Part shown: piece after piece, positions 1-10,057 of the stretch
How positions within the stretch are numbered: position 1 is the first letter of the stretch
Layout of the letters: each line of letters starts with the position of its first letter
Notes under the pieces: generated by a model
Seen by the model: only the letters and a program-made list of their open reading frames with translations
What the model was told of the DNA's origin: nothing
The model's database searches: none
NCBI GenBank assembly: GCA_037043015.1
Contig: CM073327.1
Span: 840,627 to 904,626 of the forward strand
Origin: Bryum argenteum
Taxonomy: Eukaryota; Streptophyta; Bryopsida; Bryales; Bryaceae
DNA: 64,000 nucleotides
Direction of reading: 5' to 3'
Position numbers and translations under genes: made by a program

Positions 1-247
1 TGGGAGTGCCACCAAGTTGGGCCTTGGACATAAGTGGAAGTCCGCACCTAACCATTGGCTACCTACGAAGGGGTTGAGTCCCGGTTGCATGAGTAGGAGG
101 AATTGATAACCAAGCGGTGAGCTTGGTGGTTGGTATGGAGAGCTAACTTTGTGCATGTGGGGGATGTGCAGAGTTAGCGCTCGTGACACTTGCTAGAGTT
201 GGGAAAAAGTTGGTGTAAGCTAAGGTGAGCTAGCAAGGGTTGCGACA
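1..247 (+). mobile_element. 3' end of a chromovirus LTR (fragment cut by window edge)
   Basis: This stretch matches the last 247 bases of the two LTRs at 20,161-20,407 and 26,923-27,169 almost base for base, ending in the same GCGACA. It is therefore the right end of another copy (solo LTR or full element) of the same family, on the plus strand. The sequence right after it is the gag-protease ORF of Ty3 element A on the other strand, so this copy landed inside that ORF. By analogy with the complete copy, the target duplication should be the next five bases, GCTGG (248-252); the other side is outside the window. Confidence 0.93.
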
Positions 248-2359
248 GCTGGGGTGAACATGAAGCACGAGAGCCTCCTGCTCATTGGTGAATTCCCGTG
301 GCCAGTCGGTGCCGGTCGATGTCCTGATCTGACTCATCTTGGCTCGGGTGAGGCAGCTATCCACGGGAATGACCACGGTTCTTCCTTGGCGTTGGATGTG
401 TATCTGGTTTTTGGTCCAGTCATGTATTGCTTGCATATCTCTTAACGAGGGCCTTCCCAATATCACGGGAAAACCACTGTTATGAGGCATATCGATGACT
501 ACGAATGTCGCCGGGGTGGAGACTCCATGTATTGTAATCCCGACCATGGTGAGAATTCCCAGGGGTGTGACAGGAGCGTCATTTGCCATGCGCAGGATAA
601 AACGCGCGCTTCGGGGCTGTGGTAGTCCCAACGCTTGCCGGACATGGTCACTCATTACGTTTACGCCTGATCCCCCATCGACGAGGACGTTGGTGAGTGT
701 CTGCCCTCCCAATTGGACATGTATTACCGCGGCATCAGGGTCTAATGTGGCAGCGTTAACTTCCACAAATTCGGGGTCTGGTTTGGCCGTGGCTAGTGCA
801 GCTTGCTGCATATACTGTTTTAACTCGGGGCTAATCTGTACTAGTTTAGCCAGAGTAATCGTCACATTTGTAGTGTCGAGGATCTGCTGCAATGCCTGGT
901 CCGTGGCTCGTCGTTGGTCCGCGGGTGCCGCTTCCAGATCTCTTTGCATATCCGTTCGCAGATTATGTAATCTTTCCCAGTGGTTTTCAGGAAATGGTTT
1001 CCTATGTTCGACTACGTGAGTCGGGGAAACCGTTTTGGATCTTGTGGTCACCGCAGAAGCCGAGATTGTGGAAATGCTAGCTTCTGGCCCATGGACTTCG
1101 GTAAGGGTTACACCTCCTCGCCTGTGGCCCGTGGCATTTGCGTTTGGAGGCCCCGTGGGTGTACTGGCCCGATTCTGTGCCCATTTCTGTTTTAGCACAG
1201 GGCACTGACTCCTTCTATGATCCAAGCCCCCGCATTCCCAGCATGCATCGGTGCGCCCTGGTTGGAAGGCATCTACATTGACTTCCTCGGGATATACCGC
1301 GGCCATGGTGTTCCTGGGGCGTCTGGAGTCCTGAGGTGGGGGCGTATTTGCGGAGTACCAGCACCTCCCGTGGTGTGTTTTTCCACAGGTTTCGCACAAC
1401 GGAGGTGTTAGCCTGGCATCCTGGCGTGCCGTGGGTAGCGGTAACAGAGGTGTTTGGGTTTGTTTCAAGGCCGTGAGTTCTCGACTGATGTCGTTTGCCG
1501 CGGCGAGGATGTCTGGCAATGTCTTCACACCACGGATAACAATGCCTTGCTGTATCCATGGAAGTAACCCCTTTTTAAACCATTCGCACATGTATTCCTC
1601 ATCGGGTCGTTGGCTAAGTTTATCTGCCAACTGCTTAAACCTGTCGTAAAATTTATCCACAGGCTCATTCGTGGACTGGGTAATCGAACCCAATGCTCGG
1701 AGGACTTCCGAGCTGGTTTTTAGTTTTCTAAATTTGTGTAGGAAACTACGCTCCATGTCCTCCCAACTGGCATTGCTGTTTTTGGATTCGAAGTCAATGT
1801 ACCAATTAATGTGATTTCCTTGGAGCGTGGTGCCGAAGATGTTCTGTAGGTCCGTGGCATTAAATATGCCGTTCGTGCGTGCTATCACTTTGAACCTTCT
1901 GATATGCCAATCTGGATCCCCAGATTCATCAAACACGGGGTAGGGTATCTTTGGTAACTTGGCATGGGCGTCAAGACTCCCCGGGGTGTGTGACACAGTG
2001 GGTAATCCCATGGGTACCGCTACTGGTGCCTGTAATGGCATTCCCGAGGTGCTTGAACTGGCCGCGGCGTTGTTCCCCTGGGGTATGGTGGCCGACCGTA
2101 CCGCTTCGGCTGGTTCTCCCACGCTCCTTGGCGTAGAAGCAATAACCTCGGGGGCGACATTATCCTGGATGCCTTGATATTTCAGGCTGAGCAACTCCAA
2201 CTTAGCATTCGTGGCCTCGTTCTGTGCCGCTAAATCCGTCATTTGTTGCTTCATCCATTGTAGTAACTCTCTGGTCTCATCTTCTTGTTGCACTATTTCT
2301 TCCATATCTGCAACTATATTTTCCACGGCTTTTTCCGCAGCGTGTCTTTTCGGGGGCAT
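248..2359 (-). pseudogene. Ty3 (Tat-like) element A gag-protease, 3'-truncated
   Basis: A long uninterrupted frame starts at a Met at 2,359 and runs into the chromovirus LTR, which adds a few foreign residues and a stop at 230. In order it shows a coiled N-terminus (residues about 15-65), a retrotransposon gag capsid-like region (about 140-300), a CCHC zinc knuckle (C-x2-C-x4-H-x4-C, about residue 375), and an aspartic protease active site VDGGSGVNV (about residue 565). The Asp-Gly-Gly triad in place of Asp-Ser/Thr-Gly is typical of plant Tat-type Ty3 elements. Reverse transcriptase and later domains would lie to the left and are not in the window. The ORF itself is undamaged, so the interruption is probably recent. 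Confidence 0.9.
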
Positions 2360-2492
2360 TTTCCTTCCCTGCAGACTCGTAGCCTAAAAGATCTCTTTCT
2401 TTCTCTTTTCTCTCTCTTTTTTTTTTTTTTTTTTTTTTTAATTTTTTTTTTTTTTTTACCTCAGCATTCCATCCCCAGCATGGTCGCCAAAA
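2360..2492 (-). other. Element A leader with primer-binding site and long homopolymer
   Basis: On the minus strand the LTR end (TAACA) is followed by TTTTGGCGACCATGCTGGGG, which resembles the TGGCGAC-type primer-binding region of Tat-like Ty3 elements. Between it and the gag start lies an A run of about 40 bases (plus strand T, 2,412-2,457) broken by a single other base. The homopolymer is prone to sequencing length error. Confidence 0.6.
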
Positions 2493-3181
2493 TGTTAGCC
2501 TGGGTCGCGGGTATGGAGATGTCCGAGGCACGAGGGGGAGGTATGGACAGGGGTGAGGTGTCCGGACTCGGAGCTGGTAGCCGAGAAGGCCCTTGGCGGG
2601 TCAGGGTATGACCGAGGGGGTCGTTGACTGGTCCCTGGGCTCGGGGAATGATTGCCCGAGGTGGTCAACTCCAACGGAGCAAGAGGTTGAGCTCGGACAG
2701 TCCTCAGTTCAGAGCGTTTTCCCGCGGCGCTGTCTCTCCACGAGGGTTCCACGGTTCCTGTGTTTTCTCCGCGGAGTGGCCCTGGGAAGTGTAGGATTAC
2801 ACAACACGATCAATCACGAGCCGAACCTGAGACACTAGTACTTCGACCCACGGAGCCACGGGGAGTCACGGATTTGCACAAGAGGTGGGAGAGTGAGGTG
2901 AGTCGGAGGGTTTTAGAAGATAGACAGACAGGTAGAGGAGAATTAGAACGAGCCCTGTGATATTAGATAAGTGAATGCCGAATGGCGACAGCGGTGTCTC
3001 GCAAGTGCTCATCGCTATCACTACATGGGAGATTCAGGACTAGCAAAATGTGTAATCTCGTTCTCTACTTATAATAAAACCTAATTTCCTCGCGCTGGCT
3101 TTTGCCTTAATTGCTCTGCGCCCGTGGTCTCGATCCGTGGTTCTGTCACTGCCTCCTCGGTCTCGAGCCCCGTGGCTGTTG
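2493..3181 (-). mobile_element. Element A 5' LTR (right boundary uncertain)
   Basis: The LTR begins on the plus strand with TGTTAGCC at 2,493, directly next to the primer-binding region. On the minus strand a TATA-like TTATAAG lies near 3,070. The other end is not fixed: I see no matching CTAACA before the accessory ORF of element B at 3,182, and the partner LTR lies outside the window. I infer that element A inserted into the 3' part of element B and that this stretch is the LTR of A plus perhaps some B sequence. Confidence 0.45.
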
Positions 3182-4846
3182 TTACTCCGCGGTCTTCCCT
3201 TGGCTTGGTCTTTGTTGATGATACCCGTGTGCCGTGGCGGGTAACATTTTGCCCTCCTGTGTCAGGAGGGATTTCTCCTGATTGGCTTGGTTGAGTTGGG
3301 TTTGGAAGGTGGCTCGACGTTCGTGGTAGTCTAGAACTTCCTGGCCATTCGTCTTGTTAATCTCCTCGATGTATGTCAGCCAGTCCTTCACGACTACGAT
3401 GGCGTTCGACGCGCCAACCACACGGGCTTCGGGGGAGTCGGGAACCTGAGGAGTGCGGGGAGAAGCGAGCGGAGGTTGCAGTGGAGAGCCCGTAGGGGCC
3501 GGCACCTGAATAGGCGGGGGTTGTCGGAAAAACGGCCGGTTCACTGGAGCTGGTAGGATCGCGGCCGAGTCGACAGGGTCTGCGGGAGGCACTATCGACT
3601 CAGTGTCCGTCGAGTGAACTGCGTCCGGGGAGTCGAGAAGGATCGGGCGGGTGGTGTTGCTGGGACCAGCTGCTGCACGTCCGATCTATTCGAGGCGGCC
3701 TGACCGGCGAAGGGGAGTGATGAGAGTTGAGCGGGTCGGGTCGACCGTGGCGGGTGTCGGGTCGGTGATGTCAGTAATTTCGGGTGCGGGGTTACTGCCT
3801 GCGCCCAAAAGGCGTTTGCCCTGGGTGCGTGCCTGGGTCGACGACTCAGGGGGTGCCCGCTTCCGGGAAGGCGTCGATGGGGAGGCCGTGCCCTGTTGAG
3901 GGTCGGGAGAACCCGCGGAAGGTGTTGAACTCCCAAGTGGTAAGTGTCGGAAGGGGAGACCTGGTGTATAGCCGAGCTCGAGCATTGACGACCGCGTTGG
4001 TGCTGCAATGTCGCCTTTCCTGCAAGCTAATCCCCCGTGGTATTTGATGTAGTTGGGGCCGCTGAAACCATTCGCGCTGTTCTCCGTGGCGCGACGGCGG
4101 TCGGCCGTCTGCTGTGAAGCGACCGAGAGGTGCTCGTATCCGACTGTGGTGGCCGGAAACCAATGATCTAAGAGGTAGTCCAGTACCTCTGCAGATGGGC
4201 AGCTGGACGAGTTGGTCTGCTGAAGCCACTCGACGTCGGTGCGCACGGCTAAGAACATCCACGTCGCCCAATCCCAGCGCTCTTCTCGTGCGGCTAAGGT
4301 TTCGACTGTGCACATAAGCGCCAGTGTCTCCTTGCTGATGTAAGTGAGGCGTCGTTTGAAATTAAGGCCGTTGATGAAGGCGTATAGGCGCGGGTGGAGG
4401 TCCCTACGGGCCACCTTGCTGATCGTGTAGCCTTCACTGCCCGGTCCTGCCATTGAAAAGTTATCCCAGAGGCCTTCCTTCCATTCCTCCTGTGGTAGGT
4501 AAGTCCGGATCGACCCAAATGGCAACTTCAGTTGCTCGTGGATTGTCGCGGCCGTGATCTCGACGAACTGATCACGGACCTGGGTCTGAATAGTGTTGCC
4601 GACGAAAACTGCCGCGTTGATGAATTCTTCGATGAGGGTCATGCGGGGGGCACGGTCGGGGTGATTCCACTGGAGTGTGGCAAACTCTTCTACGCCAATG
4701 CTACGCATAAAGGCCAGCTCCGTCGGGTTCGCTAGCGCGAATTTGTACCAGGCGTCCATCGACTTCATCGGCTGATTCGACAGGGTCTTGTATCGGCCCG
4801 ACCGCATCCTTATCGGCACTGGTTCGGCGCTTGCCCAGGCCGCCAT
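3182..4846 (-). pseudogene. Accessory ORF downstream of integrase in element B (unknown function)
   Basis: Two adjoining frames: 4,846-3,686 (386 aa, starting MAAWASAEP) and 3,592-3,182 (136 aa, C-terminal), probably one ORF broken by a frame change near 3,600-3,690. The first part is a folded-looking region of about 250 residues with many aromatic and charged residues (for example EEWKEGLWDNF and WDWATWMFLAVRTDVEWL), followed by a Pro/Ser/Thr/Arg-rich tail. The second part holds a predicted helical segment (about TNGQEVLDYHERRATFQTQL). I recognise no domain. Extra ORFs between integrase and the 3' LTR are known in Tat-type elements such as Ogre and Grande. It has the same orientation as pol. 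A captured host gene is an alternative. Confidence 0.6.
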
Positions 4847-5485
4847 GTGCCTCCTCAGGGGGTCGGTCTACTTCGTCAATGTCATTCGCGTATGTGAAAC
4901 CTGCGCCCAGCAAACCCCAACACCGACTTTTCGAGAAACTCGACCACCTACAGCTGAACGAATTCGCTTGCGGATCACTCGAAACCCTAATGGTCGGCTG
5001 TACACTCGTGGAATCTCTCGTGGCTGACTGCGTCCGCGCTCTCTTTTATGTAGAAGTTTTACTGAACTACTGCCGAGACAAAACGGATTGTGGCCGAGAC
5101 TACGCGGTTGACTCCCGCAAGGGCGGCCCTGGCAAAACGCTCGCGCAAACTTTTGCGCTTCCCTGCTCTCACTCTCGAGGCTATTCTCCCTCCCTTCTCG
5201 AGGTTGCGCGAAACGCAGTTCGTGAAGGATTGATGCGGCGATAGTGTCGGCGGCAGGATCGAATGCGAAAGGCGTGCGCAGTGGAAGGAGAGGAGGAGTG
5301 TGGGCCGCCATGGATGTAAGTACCCGAATTTCGAATTCGGGTTGGCGCCTTGATGTGACATTCAGGCGCGCTGGCCATAAATTTGGCGGCGATCGTTGAC
5401 CAGCTGGTCGGGTTGACTCGTCGAGTCGACTGACGAGGATCGAGTCTGTGAGTGTCGAGTCGTCTTCGTTTGTCGGTCTCCATGC
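4847..5485. other. Spacer between integrase and accessory ORF of element B
   Basis: About 640 bases with only short overlapping frames on both strands and no recognisable domain. By position it is the internal non-coding part of element B after the end of integrase. Confidence 0.5.
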
Positions 5486-5777
5486 TTAGATTTCGGATTT
5501 ACTGAGGGCAGGAGTTGGAAGGGTACACGCTGGGGAGTCGTGGGGGAGTCGGTACGGCTTGAGTTTGTTGATGTTGACAACAACGGGGTCGGGGTCGAAA
5601 TGTTGGAGGCTGACCAGGAGAACCGTGTTGTTGGGGAGTACGTATTGGACTCGATAGGGGCCGAACCATTTGTTGCGGAGTTTGCCCGTATGAACGTTTG
5701 CACCTTTAGGGTGCCACACGACGTAATCGCCCAAGTGATATTGGTGCGACGGGTTGTCGTAACGTGCTTTCCGATTC
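5486..5777 (-). pseudogene. Element B integrase C-terminal part (GPY/F module)
   Basis: The frame encodes the C-terminal integrase module with GDYVVWHPKG and WFGPYRV, the GPY/F motif common in Ty3 integrases, ending with a stop at 5,486. It lines up as the direct continuation of the integrase core that stops at about 7,740. The intervening 1.96 kb is an insertion. Confidence 0.85.
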
Positions 5778-5781
5778 GTGC

Positions 5782-7739
5782 CCGGATAACCCTTTTTCGC
5801 GGTAAAAGAGGTTTCCTAAACAAGAACCCGAGTATTCGTTCCACGGAGATCCTGTGAAGTGCAAGGACAACAATTTCCACCTGTTAGCAAACCCGGATTG
5901 GTGCTATCCGGGTACTGTCCTATCACCCCTGTACCCTATATCCTGTCCTGGAAACAGCTGCCCGGACAGGAAAAGGGGCGGGTTTAGTCTTTGTGGTTTA
6001 GTTTAACCTCTGTATTCTCCTCAGAGGGGTTTTCCCGGACTTAGATAAGTGGGGGGATTAGGCCACTTCTCCCGTTGATTAACGTGACCGGAAAGGTCAT
6101 TGAGACTCTCTCTCTCCTTACCCTGTTAGGAACTTCCCTTATACCTCCCTCTACGTCTGGACTCTAAATCCACACGCATGTCACAAAGGTTGGTATCCGG
6201 TTCTCCTATGGTCCGGTTATCACAACTTACTACCCGGGTTAGGAGATCCCGGGTTCTTCGGATCGGGATGGTGCGGCGGCCCGGAGTTCACCGCTATCAC
6301 CTACGAGACAAACCCGCCTACCCGGACTTGGCGATCTAGGGGACTCAACCGATGGTGTTCTCGGAGTCGGTTGAGCGGCCGGAATCCCTTCCCGGCCGCC
6401 GTAATCCCGAGACGCTACACGGACAGACCGGTCCGAACCCTAAGTGGCAAGTGCCGTTCGCTAGCCGCACTCCTCCCCTGTCAGCTTCTCTACCTCCCGT
6501 ACTACTCTCCGCTCAAAGACGGAACCGTTACCTCTTGCCCGGACAAAGAAGGGTCCTCTCGAACTCGCAAACACCCCGAGGCCAAAGAAACAAGACAGAA
6601 ACGAGAAAGAGACACAATCACACACACACGGGAATTGAGAAAGAGGTGTACTTGCGCTGAAATTAGGGTATTGCAAAGGCACAAAAAGACCCCGAGGGAG
6701 TATCCTCCCCTCGGCTAAGTAGCGGATCCTCCCTGACATCCTAGAGAAGACAAAATCCTGTGCCAGGGAATCTTTCTAAATCTAGCCTCTGACACTCTAG
6801 CGCCGTCATCCTCCTACTCGCCATAAAGGCACTAAAATCTAACCCTATCCTCGGCCAGTGCATCCGCCCTCAATCGACTCGGCCTTGGTTCTTCCTGTCC
6901 CGCCCATCCTACTTCGCAGCCTCGGAAGCCTCGGCAGTCTCGGTAGTCGCGACCTTCTGTGCTCCCAACCCGGGTTGGGAAGTGACCTCCTCCTCCTCGT
7001 TCCCCGTCTTCTGGAGCGCTGGAGCAGTATCCTCACTCCCAAGGATCTCAGTGTCTCCAGAAGGCATCGGGGCTGAGGTGTCCGGGAGGGCCTCCCCGAT
7101 CTCCGGGACCTCGATCAAGTCCTCGTGGATGAGGGGGATGATCTCCGCGGGCAGTGCCTTCTCGGGGAGGGCCTCGCCGTCAGAGGGCTCCGACGGATTG
7201 GTTAAACCCGGACAGCGAGGCATCCGTGGCTCCTCGGTTACCGATCCGGGTGGTCGGGTATCGGCCTCACCTTCCTGTCTGGTTGGATTGTGGCCTCTTG
7301 GGCGAGAATAGGACTCTGTCCTCGGGGTCCATGATCCGGACCGGGAAATGGGGGAAGGATCCCTTACCGGGTATCCTCCTCTCGCTATCCGAGAAGCCTC
7401 TCCTTCCACCGGGTTATGCCTCCCGGTTTGGCGCACCGAGATCGGGTCGGCTAAGCCCTACCCGGGCGCTCGGTGCTCGGGCTAGGCACGGTGAGTCCGT
7501 GCACGAGTTTTAAAAGCAAAGGTTACGAAGCAAAAGGCGGGTTAGAAATTCCGCTATCCTATCCCGCCCACTAAGCTTTAGGATGCTCCCGGACAGCGAG
7601 TCCCTCGGCCAAGCTAACCCTACCCGGTTACTACCCGGATAGCGGTTACGGGCGTTATTTATCCTATTTAACTACTACTAAGCACTATCCGACCAAATTG
7701 GGGCAAAAACGAAAAAATGAGGTTTGACACGGGTAGTGG
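5782..7739. mobile_element. Unclassified ~1.96 kb insertion inside the integrase of element B
   Basis: Integrase coding sequence stops near 7,740 and resumes near 5,777 (minus strand). The four bases GTGC occur at both junctions (5,778-5,781 and 7,740-7,743), and counting one of them once keeps the integrase reading frame across the join. These bases are the likely target duplication or its core. The insert is rich in CCCGG-containing words and has no clear LTRs or long terminal inverted repeats. The ends read CCGGATAACCC (left) and CCACTACCCG (right end, read inward). A 12-base inverted pair, GCTATCCGGGTA, lies near both ends (about 5,903 and 7,637). I cannot assign it to a known class. Confidence 0.6.
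6909..7436 (-). CDS. Hypothetical 175-aa ORF inside the insertion
   Basis: This is the longest open frame of the insert. The N-terminal half is Arg/Ser/Pro-rich and the C-terminal half is acidic (Glu/Asp/Ala/Pro-rich), with no cysteine cluster and no recognisable enzyme motif. Overlapping frames on the other strand are also open, as expected for GC-rich sequence, so coding status is doubtful. Confidence 0.25.
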   Translation of the reverse strand: MRQTGRHNPVEGEASRIARGGYPVRDPSPISRSGSWTPRTESYSRPRGHNPTRQEGEADTRPPGSVTEEPRMPRCPGLTNPSEPSDGEALPEKALPAEIIPLIHEDLIEVPEIGEALPDTSAPMPSGDTEILGSEDTAPALQKTGNEEEEVTSQPGLGAQKVATTETAEASEAAK

Positions 7740-8933
7740 GTGCTGGCCCATTGGGCGTGGTTCCATTGTCGGGTACCATGTTGCGCGGCCGCGTGAAGGC
7801 GAGTCTCGTCTAGGCGTTCGAGGTCGAGGGTTCGAGCTGCCAGTACTCGCCTTGTTGTGAAGTCGGTGGTCGATCGACCACTTGGTCGGCACAATGTATT
7901 CGGTTGGCATGAGGGGGGTGAGGCCGTACACCAACTGGAAGGGTGTATGTCCTGTGACGACCTTATAAGCGGTTCGGTAGGCGAATAGCACGGTGTGGAG
8001 TTGGACATCCCAATCATTGCGGTTGTCATTGACGAGCTTTTGGAGCATTCGTACAATGACTTTGTTGGTCGATTCTGCTTGGCCGTTGCCTTGAGGGTAA
8101 TACGTGGTAGACGTGGTGTGTCGAAGTAGGAAATGTTCAGTCAGCGCCTGGATTGTTGAATTGATGAAATGCGAGCCCTGGTCGCTGACGAGGTGTAGGG
8201 GGCACCCAAAGCGTGTGAGAATAGTTTCGTAAAGAAACTGAGCGGTTTCCTTGGCTGTATTGCCGCGGAGGGCTCTGGCTTCCACCCATTTAGTGGCGTA
8301 GTCCTTTGCCACCAGGATGTACCGACAGGCTGTATGTCGGGTTTTTTTGACAGGTCCGACGAAGTCGAGTCCCCACTTCATGAAGGGTTCGGCTGGGAGC
8401 TGAGTAATGAGTTTGGAAGTGACTGTCTTTGGGAGGCCCCCCGAGAGTTGGCACTGATGGCAGCTGCGACAGTAGTCGATGGTGTCGCGAAACAGGGTTG
8501 GCCACCAGTATCCGGCGTCGAGGATCTTGCGAACCGTGATGTCGTGGGAAAAATGGCCGCCCGCATTGCCTTTGTGTAACTCCTGGAGTATGTCCCGACT
8601 CTGCTCGACATTTAACACCAGGCGAAGTCGGTTGTCCTTGCCGAGTCGGTGAAGTCGGTTCTTGATGAGTTGGTAAGGGATGGCTTTGTGGGCCAAGCGT
8701 TTGCGTTCTTCCTTTGTCATCGATGGTGGAAACGTACCGTGCCGCAAATAGGCCCTGATCGGCTGGGACCAGTCGGGGTCGATCGAGAACAGCTGAGCGT
8801 CCGTCGTTTGGTCGGGTATGCCGATAGCGGGCTCCGCTCCCTCGTTTCGGGACAGTGCGTCAGCAATGCCGTGGGTCTTGCATGGCTTGTAGACTACTGT
8901 AAAATCAAACTCAAGAAACAAAGAACGACCCAA
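7740..8933 (-). pseudogene. Element B integrase core
   Basis: The frame begins in the tail of RNase H (FTVVYKPCKTHGIADALSRN) and continues into integrase. It has an HHCC zinc-binding region (H..H in KGNAGGHFSH, C..C in CRSCHQC), then the DDE catalytic core with Asp in LDFVGP, Asp in SDQGSHF and Glu in GNGQAES. The frame shifts near 7,850, and the protein is then cut by the insertion at 7,739. Family: Ty3 integrase, which joins the element's cDNA to host DNA. The order RT-RNase H-integrase confirms Ty3 rather than copia. Confidence 0.92.
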
Positions 8934-8990
8934 TGAGCAAGTCGACCCGACACTTGTGGTTTGTTGATTAAATATTGAAGAGCAATATGG

Positions 8991-10057
8991 TCAACAAAAA
9001 CACGAATCGATTGCCAAGTAGGTAATGTCGAATTTATTTACCGCATATACCATGGCAAGTGCCTCCTTTTCCGTAGTCGTATAGTTCTTCTCGGCTTTCT
9101 TGAGGAGTCGGGAGGCGAGGCGATGGGCTGGTCGATTTTGCCGGTCGGGTTTCGAGAGCAGAGGCGCCAACCGCAATGTCGGAGGCGTCGGTGTGTATAT
9201 GGAAGTCGAGCGACGATTGACACCGATGAGAATCGGAAGCGGCACTGTAGCGCTCCTTAATAGTTTTGAAAGCTTCTTCGCACTCGGTCGTCCATGCGAA
9301 GGGTTCGTTTTTCCGGGTGAGGCGACTAATCGGCTCCATGATGGCGGCGTAGTTCTTAATAAAGCACCGGTTGAATTGTGCTAACCCATTGAAGGTTTGG
9401 ATAGCCTTGACGTCTTTTGGGGCCGGCATGTCGACCAAGGCTTGGATTTTCTTGGGGTCTGGGAACTTGCCTTCTTTGCCGACAATGTATCCAAGTATGA
9501 CTCCGGAGGAGACATAAAAAAGACACTTTTCTGGGTTCAGACTAACCCCGTACTGTCGACAGCGCTCGAACACTAGTCGGAGCTTTGGAAGGTGAGAGTC
9601 GATGTCATTGTAGACACTGAAATCATCGAGAAATAGTTTCATAAAGTCACCGAGGTACTCACGAAACACCGATTGACGATCCGTTGGTAGGTTGGGGTGC
9701 GTTTTTTAATCCGAAGGGCATCACTACCCAAACATAGGCGCCCATTCAGTGATAAATGTTGTTTTTGGGCGTCTGTCGGGTGGATGCGGACTTGATGATA
9801 GCCCAGCGATCGATAAAGAATACGCCTCATACCCGATTACGCGTCGAGGACCTCGTCCGTAAAAAGGTAAGGGGTAAGGGTCCTTCTTGGTAGCAAAGAT
9901 TGAGTCGACGAAAATCGACGCAAATGCGGAGTTTGCCGTTTTTCTTGGGCACTACGACAATGGGGGGGCGCCGGGACGCCTTGTCGGCGGGAGCGATGAA
10001 TCCGGCGAGGAGGCGTTCGAGGTCGTCCTTGACCGCTTTGGCATAGTTGGGATTCAT
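8991..10057 (-). pseudogene. Element B reverse transcriptase and RNase H, frame-broken
   Basis: Several frames together cover the polymerase. 10,057-9,827 holds the RT start (VVVPKKNGKLRICVDFRRLN), 9,830-9,639 holds YHQVRIHPTDAQK, and 9,669-9,034 holds the catalytic box FLDDFSVY, then the thumb (LGYIVGKEGKFPDPKKI) and the RNase H start (HTDASDIAVGA). FLDDF in place of YVDD is characteristic of the Tat/Athila branch. At least three frame changes and stops make it non-functional as read. The junction with the preceding gag-protease ORF overlaps by 4 bases at 10,054-10,057. Confidence 0.9.

Noticed and set aside
5782..7739. CACTA transposon, from CACTACCCG at one end of the insertion
   Set aside because: The other end does not carry the inverted CACTA sequence and no 3-bp duplication pattern or transposase is present.
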